22,443 nt of DNA from a virus. Below are positions 7,791-16,574 of this stretch, piece after piece. The first letter of the stretch is position 1, and each line of letters begins with the position of its first letter. The position numbers were made by a program, and so were the translations under genes. Below the pieces are notes generated by a model, which made no database searches, was not told the DNA's origin, and saw only the letters and a list, made by a program, of their open reading frames with translations. Location: the IMG/VR virus record IMGVR_UViG_3300020196_000274, positions 1-22,443 of that record; one strand, 5' to 3'.

Positions 7791-8463
7791 ATTTTAATTT
7801 TAAAGAGATTAGAAATCTGGTAATATTATTTACAGCAATAACGTCAAAAGTGAGAATATCTCCAGCTGTTATTGTTTTTGTCCATCCGGTTAAATCATCA
7901 TCACGAACTTTTCTTGCATTGGACATTTGTGGATATACCCCACCAACAATTGAGGTAAAAGTGGGAAATGTTGAATAACTTGACTTTTTAATGTCCAGTG
8001 TTAAATTGCCTTGTTGGTCTGATAATATCACTAAAGATTCTAAAACCCCTGTTACATCAACAGTTAATGATCCTTTATTTCCTGTTATCATTGCAATAGA
8101 TCCACTATCAATTATATAATTAATCGTTCTAGTTAAATCTGCAGTTGCGGCTAAAGCGACAATAGTGCAATCTTGACCATTTGTTGGTGCAGTTGTAAAT
8201 ATTATATTATTTGTGGATAAAGTATAATCTTTCCCTGGTTGTAAAATAGATCCATCAAGCATTACCAAAAGTTGTTGGTCATTAATAGGAACATAAGAAG
8301 TCGCATTTTCAGTAAGAACAAATGTTGAAATTGATCCGTTAAATTGTGAACTTATGTCATCTAAGATAATGTTACCATATTGAATTGATTTAGTAGGAAT
8401 TTCATAATCAACACCAATTCTATATGCACCTGGTTCATTTAATGTTACTAAGTAATCTGTCAT
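7786..8463 (-). CDS. Fibre-like virion protein, 225 aa
   Basis: ATG (8463) overlaps the previous stop as TAATG, so the two genes are probably translationally coupled; the strong AGGAG site 7 bases upstream supports this start. Residues about 28-100 form a module with LDDISSQFNGS, FVLTENA, LLVMLDGSILQPGKDYTL and IIFTTAPTNGQ. Modules of this shape (DDISxxFNG, then an 'NG-hIQxPG-x-DY' strand, then hxFxxAP) occur in many phage fibre and baseplate proteins, and a related copy lies in the giant gene at the right edge. The middle is beta-rich. The C-terminus, GWTKTITAGDILTFDVIAVN followed by ITRFLISLKLKL, has the GW-T-x-x-x-x-x-GD pattern shared by phage fibre-like proteins. I infer a small structural or receptor-proximal protein. 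Function is not established. Confidence 0.68.
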   Translation of the reverse strand: MTDYLVTLNEPGAYRIGVDYEIPTKSIQYGNIILDDISSQFNGSISTFVLTENATSYVPINDQQLLVMLDGSILQPGKDYTLSTNNIIFTTAPTNGQDCTIVALAATADLTRTINYIIDSGSIAMITGNKGSLTVDVTGVLESLVILSDQQGNLTLDIKKSSYSTFPTFTSIVGGVYPQMSNARKVRDDDLTGWTKTITAGDILTFDVIAVNNITRFLISLKLKL

Positions 8464-8795
8464 TAGGAGACTCCTGGAGTTACTAAAACATTTCCTTGAA
8501 CAGCTCGGGTTCTATAAGAATTTGGAGATATCAAGATAACATCATAAACATAACGACCACCTTCAATGGAATCGGTTGCAGTAAACCCCATGGAGACAAC
8601 GATTTTTCCATTAATTCTATCTGGAAAACTTAAAGTTAGTGGATATGAAGTTGAAGATGTTGGATGTTTCCTGATAGAAGAAATACCAGTATATCCTGTT
8701 AAGTTTAATGGTGCGTTGTTGGTATTCCTGATTGTAAAGGTGGCTTGAAAGTCAACCCCTTGTTCAAGAACTAAGTTTACATTCCTTGCCGCCAT
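8463..8795 (-). CDS. Small beta-rich virion protein, 110 aa
   Basis: ATG (8795) to TAA (ending 8463), beginning MAARNVNLVLEQGVDFQATF and followed by TIRNTNNAPLNLTGYTG. The pattern 'EQG-x-x-F-x-x-x-x-x-(8-12)-P-x-NLTGYT' is common at the start of small phage baseplate or fibre-associated proteins. The remainder (SSIRKHPTSSTSYPLTLSF, GGRYVYDVILI, VQGNVLVTPGVS) looks like one compact beta-sandwich. No signal or membrane segment is seen. The ribosome binding site is weak. A late-promoter-like CATAAATA lies 21 bases upstream. It is coupled to the 225-residue gene by a TAATG overlap, which suggests the two products act together. Structural role inferred. Confidence 0.68.
   Translation of the reverse strand: MAARNVNLVLEQGVDFQATFTIRNTNNAPLNLTGYTGISSIRKHPTSSTSYPLTLSFPDRINGKIVVSMGFTATDSIEGGRYVYDVILISPNSYRTRAVQGNVLVTPGVS
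8465..8480 (-). promoter_or_regulatory. Overlapping palindromes covering the ribosome binding site of the 225-aa gene
   Basis: Minus-strand ACTCCAGGAGTCTCCT holds two overlapping 11-base palindromes: ACTCCAGGAGT and AGGAGTCTCCT. Both include the GGAG Shine-Dalgarno core. A small hairpin could hide the site until ribosomes finishing the upstream gene open it. The structure is short, so regulation is speculative. Confidence 0.4.
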
Positions 8796-8815
8796 TATGG
8801 GAATCCATTTTTAAA

Positions 8816-8823
8816 TATTTATG
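8816..8823 (-). promoter_or_regulatory. Late-promoter-like octamer (CATAAATA)
   Basis: One base from the T4 late core. It overlaps the TAA stop of the 81-residue gene (8821-8819) and ends 21 bases before the ATG of the 110-residue gene. Position fits, but a stop codon followed by an AT-rich gap can produce this by chance. Confidence 0.35.
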
Positions 8824-9064
8824 ATTCAGAATCCAATTTTGATAGAATCAATTTCATCATATTTTTTAATTCATCCACATCATTTTTTAAATTCCCAAGT
8901 TGTTCAATTTTATCATTCATAGTATTAAATTGTTCAATTTCTTTTAATTTTCTTTCTTTAGTCTGCAGATATGCAGAAAACTCGTTTCCAGAACAATTTA
9001 AAATTGCTCCTGACTTAGAATCACGAAATAATCCACTATTTCCTTCTACTGGTATTAATTCCAT
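8819..9064 (-). CDS. Small coiled-coil protein, 81 aa, conserved-looking
   Basis: ATG (9064) follows the stop of the 2500-residue gene after a single base, so translation is likely coupled. Residues 1-32 contain VEGNSGLFRDSKSGAILNC and an EFSAYLQTK segment. I recall related short openings (VEG-x-x-GL-x-RD-x-x-SGAI) in small hypothetical proteins of T4-like cyanophages. Residues about 35-78 are charged and heptad-like (IEQFNTMNDKIEQLGNLKND, then VDELKNMMKLILSKL) and predict a coiled coil. No signal peptide or membrane helix is seen. Placement inside a baseplate/fibre cluster suggests a small assembly factor, chaperone or minor virion component. This is inference; the function is unknown. Confidence 0.7.
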   Translation of the reverse strand: MELIPVEGNSGLFRDSKSGAILNCSGNEFSAYLQTKERKLKEIEQFNTMNDKIEQLGNLKNDVDELKNMMKLILSKLDSES

Positions 9065-9065
9065 A

Positions 9066-12000
9066 TTATATTGATGCTATTGCTCTCAAATCTCTTATTA
9101 AAGGAACAAAAGAAGAATTAGTTCCAGACATCAGAATTTTTATTTGGAATCCTTTAAATTGCGGTAAGAATGAAGCTGTAAACTCATAGGATCTGAAATC
9201 TTCTTCTGAAGAAGCGGACAATACTTTTTTGTCTGGTAATCCATTATTATCTTTTGCATTTTTAACTTGTCCATTATCATCCAAATTATTATACCCAGGG
9301 AAAAGTTCCCAAAGTGGTGCTGAATTTGAATCACCTCTAAACAATCTATAACAAACTCTGATGTCACTACTTGAATGTCTAAGTGCATCAAAATACACCT
9401 TTAAATTATCTGCTGCCTTTTCAAGACGAACAATTTTACTTAAGTAAGTAGCAGCAGTTGGATCATCAGTTAGAGAATTAACTCTGCCATCAGTTGCGTA
9501 ATTTTTAACTTTTGAATTGATTCTATTTGCAATAGTAATTACATTCGTTCTATCCAAATCTATCATTGGAGACACTTTAGTATCTTGACTAGTTAATTCT
9601 AATTCTATTGTAAAAGACTTATTTCCAGGAAAATCTTGTAAATATGTATTTTCATTGATTTGTGATGCTACCAATCTTGGACTGGAGAGTTCATTAGTTT
9701 TTACTAAAGAAATATCTTCAAACCCCTGATCGACAAAAGAAATTAAGTTACTGTCGGGAGTTGACGCAGAGAATGTTCGTGCTTTCGCCGTAATGTTAGT
9801 TTTCTCAGGTAACATTATTTGGAAATTAGTTAAAAATGAATTAAAAGGTATATTTTGTGTTGCTTTTGGTCCTTTTGGAGATCCCATTAAAGGAACAATA
9901 TCATAAGATCCGCAAGATTTATCTGCCTTGAAGAATAATTCTGGGAACCCGTTTGCGTTTCCTGTTGTTCTATCTGTTCCTCCAGTATTCATACCAACCT
10001 TAATATAATAGAAATCCAAATCATTTGGATAAATTGTTTGATTTGCAGCTGATAAATTATGAGTTTTATTGATCCTTCTCAAAGAAACTCCATTAAGCTC
10101 ATACTTGTAAACAGAAATACCGCTAGAGTAAGATCCACCAATTGTTCCGTCTACTTTTCTAGATATACCAGTTAGAGAATTAGTAGAAGTTACAACTCCA
10201 GTATATTTAATAACTTCAGTATCAATCAAAATATATCCAGGGTTCAAAGAAGATACCGGAATATTTTCAAAACTAGTAAAGATTCCAACAGAATTGACTA
10301 TAATTGAATCAGTTGAAGATGCAGTATATGAGGAATTCAATGTTTGCGGTTTCAGATCTGATTCTAATCCAGAAAGAACAACCCTATCATTCGTAGCATA
10401 CATTCCATGGTTATAATGACTTACTTTAAAATGAAGTCCATCTGAGATAGTTTTGATATACGTAACATTGGCATTTGATAAAGAGACTGTTCCAGCAGTG
10501 CCAACATAGAATAAGATATCAGTTGAGTTTTGTTGTGGAGTTCCTTGAACTCTGTCAATAAGTAAAGAATTGAATGCAGAGATTACCCCAATATTATTTG
10601 GTATAGAAAGAATCAGGTTGTTGCCCAAATTATCAGTTTGGCTATAATCAACTTCTAAAGCATCTCCATAAACATATCCAGTGCCACCAACAGATACGGT
10701 AGCTGCAATTGCAACTCCACCTTGTACACTCAGATTGACTTTTGCGCCGACACCGCTGCCAGTTAACGCTATTACGTTCACATTTGAATAAGTTTTAAAT
10801 CCAGTCGTAAATGCAGATCCAGGAGAAGTTACTGATAACGTGCTGCCAATACCAATTGATCCGACGACACTTTTCAAATTACCCCTGAAGTTTCCGTTAT
10901 TGTTTTGAAGTATTGTAACTCCACTAGTAAGATCAGTAACTTCAGAAGTAGTTAAACTCTTTCCAAGTCCAACTATTAATGATCTGGAAATACAATCAAG
11001 TGGATTTGGCTTTAATGTAACTATCTGTCTGTTACCAACATCTAAATCTGGATTATAGAATCTAACAGTAGAAGATCCCTTATAAAAATCTGCTCTATAT
11101 ATTGTTAATTTAAGGTCTTCAAGTTGACTTGGATCCCATGTGGCACCATTTTGAGATTTAAACAAAGATCCTAATAAAGGTTGTTGTGATACAATAATTT
11201 TTTCAGACTCTACTTTATTTACAGTAGTTACATCTTCTTCACCCATTCTAGAAATAAAGACGTTATATTCGTCAGACGCCGAAAGAAGAACTACTGCATA
11301 TGACTTACCAGTTTCACAATAAACTGGTGAAGGAAAAGTAAATGTAGTAGCAACAGATCCCGAATCTGAGGTTTTAACATCAACTGGATCTAAGATTATT
11401 TCGCCAAAAGGCAAAATTTCTGTAGTGGGCAAACCAGTTTGCATAGTTCTGATTTGTGCTGTAATTGGTAATCCTTTAGTATCTTTTGTCTTAAAGAAGA
11501 CATCAACTTTGGTTATAAAAATTCCAGTTTCGTCAGGAACTTCAAAAGATTGTGCAAGTGGATCCACCCAACGCTGTTGTGTAATACTTCTATTCTTAAA
11601 TGAAGTACTAGCAACAGTTTCCGTTTTTTCAGAAGTTAAAGTTCTTTCATCAGTTTTAGCAATTTGTTCAACTTTTGCATTTCTAATTCTTAAAGTTGTT
11701 TCTTCTGTATTATTAAGGGTTCCGGAAGAAACAAAATTAGTTGATGCAGTGCTGTCTGTAGCTCCAGATATTGTAGTGTTAATAGAACTAGTTGTAAGTG
11801 TAAATGTTTTTGTTCCGGTTTCAAAAGAAGGTGATGAAGGTAATGTTGCGTTAGGAATAAACAATGATCCTATTAATGTTCCGGCAGAATCAGTTACTAA
11901 TCTGACTTTTGTTACCTTTGCAATCGCACCACTTGTCTCACCTTTTAATTGCATATCGCTAATAATAAAACCATAATATCCAGCCGAGGATTGCAGTTCT

Positions 12001-15000
12001 AAAGATGCAGTGTCTAAATTCAATATTGTTGACGTGCTAGAATATGAAGAAGGTATTGATTCAGTAGGTATATAAGGATTTTCAGTATATACCTGGGTAG
12101 GACTGTTGTAGGGTCCATATTTATGATTTGGTTTTGCCAATCTAGCTCTTACAGCAGTAGTTCCAGAAGTTCCTTGTATTGCTTCTCCAACAGCAAATGT
12201 ACCACTAACCATCTGCACTTCAACTAATTTTGGTGTTGCGTATTTATTCATATCAACATTATCAAAAAATGCATACATCTGAGTTTTTGGTTTCAGTCTT
12301 TTTGCAATAAACTCAACATTCCTTGATCTCATAGTATGAATAACTTCAGTAGACACTACCTTAGTTCCCAAATTCACATAATCAAATTGTTCGCTTACTT
12401 TATATTGAATTCCCTGCCTAGATTGTTTAGTAGTTGTTAAAGTAGTTACATTAGCAAAATCAGTATATTGATCTTGATAATCAATCTTTGTCCATTCTGG
12501 AATACCTCTACCTTTTTGATATCCGCCTCTCCAACTAGTTCTACCAGTTTCTTTAGTTCCAATATAAATGGAACCCATATTTTTTCTACCTGTTTCTACG
12601 GTTCCAGTCCAAGTAGTTTCCCAAGCTCCCCACGTAATAGGTGATAATCCAGTGTTTGTATCAACCCCTAATTGTTGAATAGTTGTATTATAGGTTCCTT
12701 CCTGGTCAACTGTTTTTTTGGTTCCCTTTGTTTCAATCCAAGTATCAGTAGCAGGATTTAATTCAATTGCACCAATCCAATTAACAACATTAAAAGGATT
12801 TACGTTTACAATTCTAGTTGCAAACTTATTTTGCAACCATTGTTTATCTGTATATTTTAAACAGACTACATCTCCAACTTTTACTGTATTTGGATTTCCC
12901 AAGTCTTTAACAAATCTCAAATCTGCATCTGGGTTAGATGTATTTGCTGCGCCAACTACAGCTTCAGATCCAAGTAAAAGGTCAATCGAAGTTGTGTAGT
13001 GTTGTGGTCTCAAATGTCCTTCTAGGGTATCAATACTGCATTTATGATTTGGATTTCCTAAAGAACCTGCAAAATCTGATTTAAAATTATCAACAAAGAA
13101 TCCGGTCTTAAATCTATCTAATCCGGTTTGACCATCCTTTAAAGTTAAATTTTTAGTGTCACTCTCTAATAAAGATAACGAAGTGTAGTATTCTACATTT
13201 TTCAGCCTATCCTCAAGTCTTGCAATGTCTTGCATTCTATAACGTTTATGCGTAGATAATTGAACTTTTACATCGTTAGAATTGTAAACATATGGAGGCA
13301 TTAAAATTGTAGCCACTTCTAATGCTGTTTCAATATCTTTAGGATTTTGTGGCTTTAATGATGGCACACCACTACTTACAAAAAATTCTCCAAATTTATT
13401 TAAATATAGTTTATCGATTCTTCCCAGATAATAATCATAAGAAACTATGATATTTTTATCCTTTGCTATATTAAATTGGCTTGAGTTTGTTGATGCTGAG
13501 TATGTTCTTGCCGCATATTCAAATGGAGAATAAATATTGGTTGCTTGATCATATGGTGAAACTCTGGGCCTTACATCAATAATATCATTTGCTCTGTAGG
13601 TATCAATATAAGGCAAATCATTAGAAAATCTTTCTTTATCATACGAAGTTACTGTTACAAAATCACCAGTATCTGCTGGATCAATTACGTAGTTATGATA
13701 TATAATTTTTAATTTTTTAGTTGGGGCTATGATTCCCTCTTTTCTAGTGATATATGCATAATTTGCAATTTCACGTTCTTGTCCATAATCAATAATAAAG
13801 TCATTGATTATATTTCTATCTCCCTCAATAAATTTGACAACATTAGCGGTTAAATTTGATTCAACAAAAATAATTTTTTCATCTGCAACAAAAGAATTTT
13901 CATTGACATAAACGATTTCGATGGTATTTGATCCATTATTTTCAACTAATACAGCCATAGCTTGACTAGATTCACCATATATCATTTCTCCTCGTTTAGA
14001 ATTGAGAATATTACCATTCAAATTAGATAATTCTAATTTTGGAAGGTCCGCTTGATTTGAATCTGAAGATTCAAATATACCCATAACAAAACTAACATCT
14101 GCAACTTGTAATGAAATATTTTTATCTTGGACTCTAGTTCCATAAATTGAACTATAAGTTAATCCATCGGCCAAAGTTGTACTTGTTATTCCGGATGATG
14201 AATTTGCTGATCTAGTAATATTTAAAACTGTTGATCTATTATAGAATTTTTTTCTTGATTTTAAACCTGTTTTTTTCAAAGTTGCAGTTAATGTTGCTGG
14301 CCCATTTGCAGTTAATTGAACTAGGTTTATAGTTCTTCCAGCACTAATTGAAAATTTAGAACTAGTTAATGGTTCATTAGTTCCATTAGAATAAACTAAA
14401 GTATAGTCTTCCTCATCAAATGGAACTAATGTAACATCTGTTCCAGATTCTAAAGTAGCAGTAAGTGCATTTGAAGATACCGTTACGTCATAAGATTTTC
14501 TAAATATAATTTCACCACTTGTTAAATCAACCGACGCAATATCCGTATTTTCGTATTCAGTAAATAAAAATGATTCTTTAGTATTAGTTAATACTGGGAT
14601 AACCTTAAATACATCTGTAGAAGTTATAGAAGAAATTGATAGAGTTCCATCACAAACTCCACTAACTGAAGTTGTGGGTTTAACAATTATTCTTTTGCCA
14701 GCAGTATTAACTTCAGAAACTATATTGTATGTTGGAACTGTTTGACCGGATTTAGTATAAGAGATAATATCTCCGGTTTTGATACCTATTCCAAAAATAG
14801 AAGTAGAAGCTGAAATCGTACTAATTCCAGATGAGGCAGTAGAAATACTAAAAGTTGTTCCCTGCGGGGATAAAAGTAATGGTTGACTTAATAACAAATC
14901 TCCAGTAAAAGAAGTTCCATCAAGACTTACAACTTGTCTAACATCTGATAATGAATAATCTCGTATATTAGTTACAGTTCTTGAAATTTCTACTTCATTA

Positions 15001-16568
15001 ACCAATAATGATTCATCTTGTAAAAAAGTTCCAGATACTTGATATAAAATAAGTTGATCGGTATTTGTTGCTACTTTAGCTAAATATCCAGAAGCAGAAC
15101 TATTTTTACCTTCAATGAACGCAGGAAGATTTAGAGTAATTGTAGAATTGATAGTTAAATAGGTATAAGTTTGGACATCATATACCGATCCTTCAAAAAT
15201 AGTCGTAGCATTTGAGTATTGTGTATTTTTTAACTTCAAATCATAAACCCTTGCAATTCCAACTTCAATTCCAGACGCAGTTCCGGGTGTAGATGTTCGT
15301 TGAGAATATAGTTTAACTTGACTAGTCGCTCCAAATCCAACTTTTACTCCACCAAAAACATTATTAATCTCAAGTTGATTCCCTAAACTAAAAGGTAAAG
15401 TGATATTTTTAACTGATGCTGTGGTTCTTGGTTTTGCTAAATCAAAATTAATAGTATTTAAAGTTTCTACTTCATAGCCTCTGACATATGCTTTTCCTGG
15501 AGATATTTGAAGGGTTAATAAGTCATCTGACGGAGTGTTTCCTTGTTTAGTTAGTTGATTATATTGGAAAACTCCATTATTACCTATTTTATTATTTAAA
15601 GATTCTTTAGCTATAACCGAATATGGTTTTACATAATAATCACCGGATTCATCATATGTTCTTCTAGCTAATTCATCCGTTATAAGATTTGGATCTTCTT
15701 TTTTTGTAAATTTTTTTAAGATGCCGTTTTCAACTCGCATCAATTCAACAAAATTTTCATCATTAAAATCATCTAAAGATTTTTTACCCAATGTTGCTGT
15801 AATTTTTAATCTATCCGCTCCTGGGGCTGCAAAATTTGAAAATCCCCTAGCATTGTCATAAAGATCTGGATTTGATTGAGACGCTACAGAAAGTTCTTCT
15901 AAAATATTTAAACCAATTCGATACGAAGGTAAATTTGAATATTGATCAAGAATTACTGTTTGTGCATAAACATCAATAAAAAAACCTCTAATAAAATAAA
16001 CACCTTGATCAATTTTTGCAGCCGAACCAGTTTCTACCGATCCTGTTACTATTGATGTTGCAAATGATGAGTTTTCAAGTATAACTGCCGTCGTATAGTC
16101 AATATTTTCTAAAGAAATTAAATTTTCTCCATCAACAAATGTGTTTGATGAAAAATTAGTATCACTTGAACTTTGATATTTTATATAAAGAGTATAATTA
16201 TCATTTTCAGATTGAGTATTTGTAATATAACTTTCTACTTTCGCAATTACCCCACTAGTTTCTCCTTTTATTAATTTTCCAACTAACTTGTCGATATAAA
16301 AAGAAACTGAAATTCCTAAGTGAGTTGGATCTATTTGGACACAAGAATATTCGGGATCATACGCAATACTCCCAGGTATGACTACAGACCCTTCTTTAAA
16401 AAAATGTTTGCCAAATTTTTCAATTTGATTTTGCAGTATTGATTGTGACGTTGTTAATTCTCTGGCCTGTATTGGAGTTCCGGGTTTGAATAATACTCTT
16501 TGATAACCCTTAGTTACATCAAAATCATCAAAGTATGGCGATGCATTTAAATTAGTATTTTGTGCCAT
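9066..16568 (-). CDS. Giant DUF4815-like virion structural protein (2500 aa)
   Basis: ATG (16568) to TAA encodes 2500 residues. The start MAQNTNLNASPYFDDFDVTK followed by GYQRVLFKPGTPIQARELT is the hallmark opening of the DUF4815 structural proteins of T4-like cyanophages (family named from memory). Residues about 1-1150 fit that domain; its end carries RYRMQDIARLEDRLKNVEYY followed by TSLSLLESDTKNL, a likely helical segment. Residues about 1300-1400 are Trp/Gly-rich (ITWGAWETTWTGTVETG). Near residue 1666 is QRWVDPLAQSFEVPDETGIF, then VDVFFKTKDTKGLPITAQIR, a conserved beta region in these proteins. Near 1780 is CETGKSYAVVLLSASDEYNV. The C-terminus (YEFTASFLPQFKGFQIKILM, then PLIRDLRAIA) also looks conserved. 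Several degenerate G-x-x-S-G-x-x-A-x-V motifs recur through the protein. GGAG lies 12 bases before the start. The gene begins 6 bases after gp8, which supports a baseplate or short-tail-fibre-associated role. Confidence 0.82.
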   Translation of the reverse strand: MAQNTNLNASPYFDDFDVTKGYQRVLFKPGTPIQARELTTSQSILQNQIEKFGKHFFKEGSVVIPGSIAYDPEYSCVQIDPTHLGISVSFYIDKLVGKLIKGETSGVIAKVESYITNTQSENDNYTLYIKYQSSSDTNFSSNTFVDGENLISLENIDYTTAVILENSSFATSIVTGSVETGSAAKIDQGVYFIRGFFIDVYAQTVILDQYSNLPSYRIGLNILEELSVASQSNPDLYDNARGFSNFAAPGADRLKITATLGKKSLDDFNDENFVELMRVENGILKKFTKKEDPNLITDELARRTYDESGDYYVKPYSVIAKESLNNKIGNNGVFQYNQLTKQGNTPSDDLLTLQISPGKAYVRGYEVETLNTINFDLAKPRTTASVKNITLPFSLGNQLEINNVFGGVKVGFGATSQVKLYSQRTSTPGTASGIEVGIARVYDLKLKNTQYSNATTIFEGSVYDVQTYTYLTINSTITLNLPAFIEGKNSSASGYLAKVATNTDQLILYQVSGTFLQDESLLVNEVEISRTVTNIRDYSLSDVRQVVSLDGTSFTGDLLLSQPLLLSPQGTTFSISTASSGISTISASTSIFGIGIKTGDIISYTKSGQTVPTYNIVSEVNTAGKRIIVKPTTSVSGVCDGTLSISSITSTDVFKVIPVLTNTKESFLFTEYENTDIASVDLTSGEIIFRKSYDVTVSSNALTATLESGTDVTLVPFDEEDYTLVYSNGTNEPLTSSKFSISAGRTINLVQLTANGPATLTATLKKTGLKSRKKFYNRSTVLNITRSANSSSGITSTTLADGLTYSSIYGTRVQDKNISLQVADVSFVMGIFESSDSNQADLPKLELSNLNGNILNSKRGEMIYGESSQAMAVLVENNGSNTIEIVYVNENSFVADEKIIFVESNLTANVVKFIEGDRNIINDFIIDYGQEREIANYAYITRKEGIIAPTKKLKIIYHNYVIDPADTGDFVTVTSYDKERFSNDLPYIDTYRANDIIDVRPRVSPYDQATNIYSPFEYAARTYSASTNSSQFNIAKDKNIIVSYDYYLGRIDKLYLNKFGEFFVSSGVPSLKPQNPKDIETALEVATILMPPYVYNSNDVKVQLSTHKRYRMQDIARLEDRLKNVEYYTSLSLLESDTKNLTLKDGQTGLDRFKTGFFVDNFKSDFAGSLGNPNHKCSIDTLEGHLRPQHYTTSIDLLLGSEAVVGAANTSNPDADLRFVKDLGNPNTVKVGDVVCLKYTDKQWLQNKFATRIVNVNPFNVVNWIGAIELNPATDTWIETKGTKKTVDQEGTYNTTIQQLGVDTNTGLSPITWGAWETTWTGTVETGRKNMGSIYIGTKETGRTSWRGGYQKGRGIPEWTKIDYQDQYTDFANVTTLTTTKQSRQGIQYKVSEQFDYVNLGTKVVSTEVIHTMRSRNVEFIAKRLKPKTQMYAFFDNVDMNKYATPKLVEVQMVSGTFAVGEAIQGTSGTTAVRARLAKPNHKYGPYNSPTQVYTENPYIPTESIPSSYSSTSTILNLDTASLELQSSAGYYGFIISDMQLKGETSGAIAKVTKVRLVTDSAGTLIGSLFIPNATLPSSPSFETGTKTFTLTTSSINTTISGATDSTASTNFVSSGTLNNTEETTLRIRNAKVEQIAKTDERTLTSEKTETVASTSFKNRSITQQRWVDPLAQSFEVPDETGIFITKVDVFFKTKDTKGLPITAQIRTMQTGLPTTEILPFGEIILDPVDVKTSDSGSVATTFTFPSPVYCETGKSYAVVLLSASDEYNVFISRMGEEDVTTVNKVESEKIIVSQQPLLGSLFKSQNGATWDPSQLEDLKLTIYRADFYKGSSTVRFYNPDLDVGNRQIVTLKPNPLDCISRSLIVGLGKSLTTSEVTDLTSGVTILQNNNGNFRGNLKSVVGSIGIGSTLSVTSPGSAFTTGFKTYSNVNVIALTGSGVGAKVNLSVQGGVAIAATVSVGGTGYVYGDALEVDYSQTDNLGNNLILSIPNNIGVISAFNSLLIDRVQGTPQQNSTDILFYVGTAGTVSLSNANVTYIKTISDGLHFKVSHYNHGMYATNDRVVLSGLESDLKPQTLNSSYTASSTDSIIVNSVGIFTSFENIPVSSLNPGYILIDTEVIKYTGVVTSTNSLTGISRKVDGTIGGSYSSGISVYKYELNGVSLRRINKTHNLSAANQTIYPNDLDFYYIKVGMNTGGTDRTTGNANGFPELFFKADKSCGSYDIVPLMGSPKGPKATQNIPFNSFLTNFQIMLPEKTNITAKARTFSASTPDSNLISFVDQGFEDISLVKTNELSSPRLVASQINENTYLQDFPGNKSFTIELELTSQDTKVSPMIDLDRTNVITIANRINSKVKNYATDGRVNSLTDDPTAATYLSKIVRLEKAADNLKVYFDALRHSSSDIRVCYRLFRGDSNSAPLWELFPGYNNLDDNGQVKNAKDNNGLPDKKVLSASSEEDFRSYEFTASFLPQFKGFQIKILMSGTNSSFVPLIRDLRAIASI

Positions 16569-16574
16569 GTTAAG

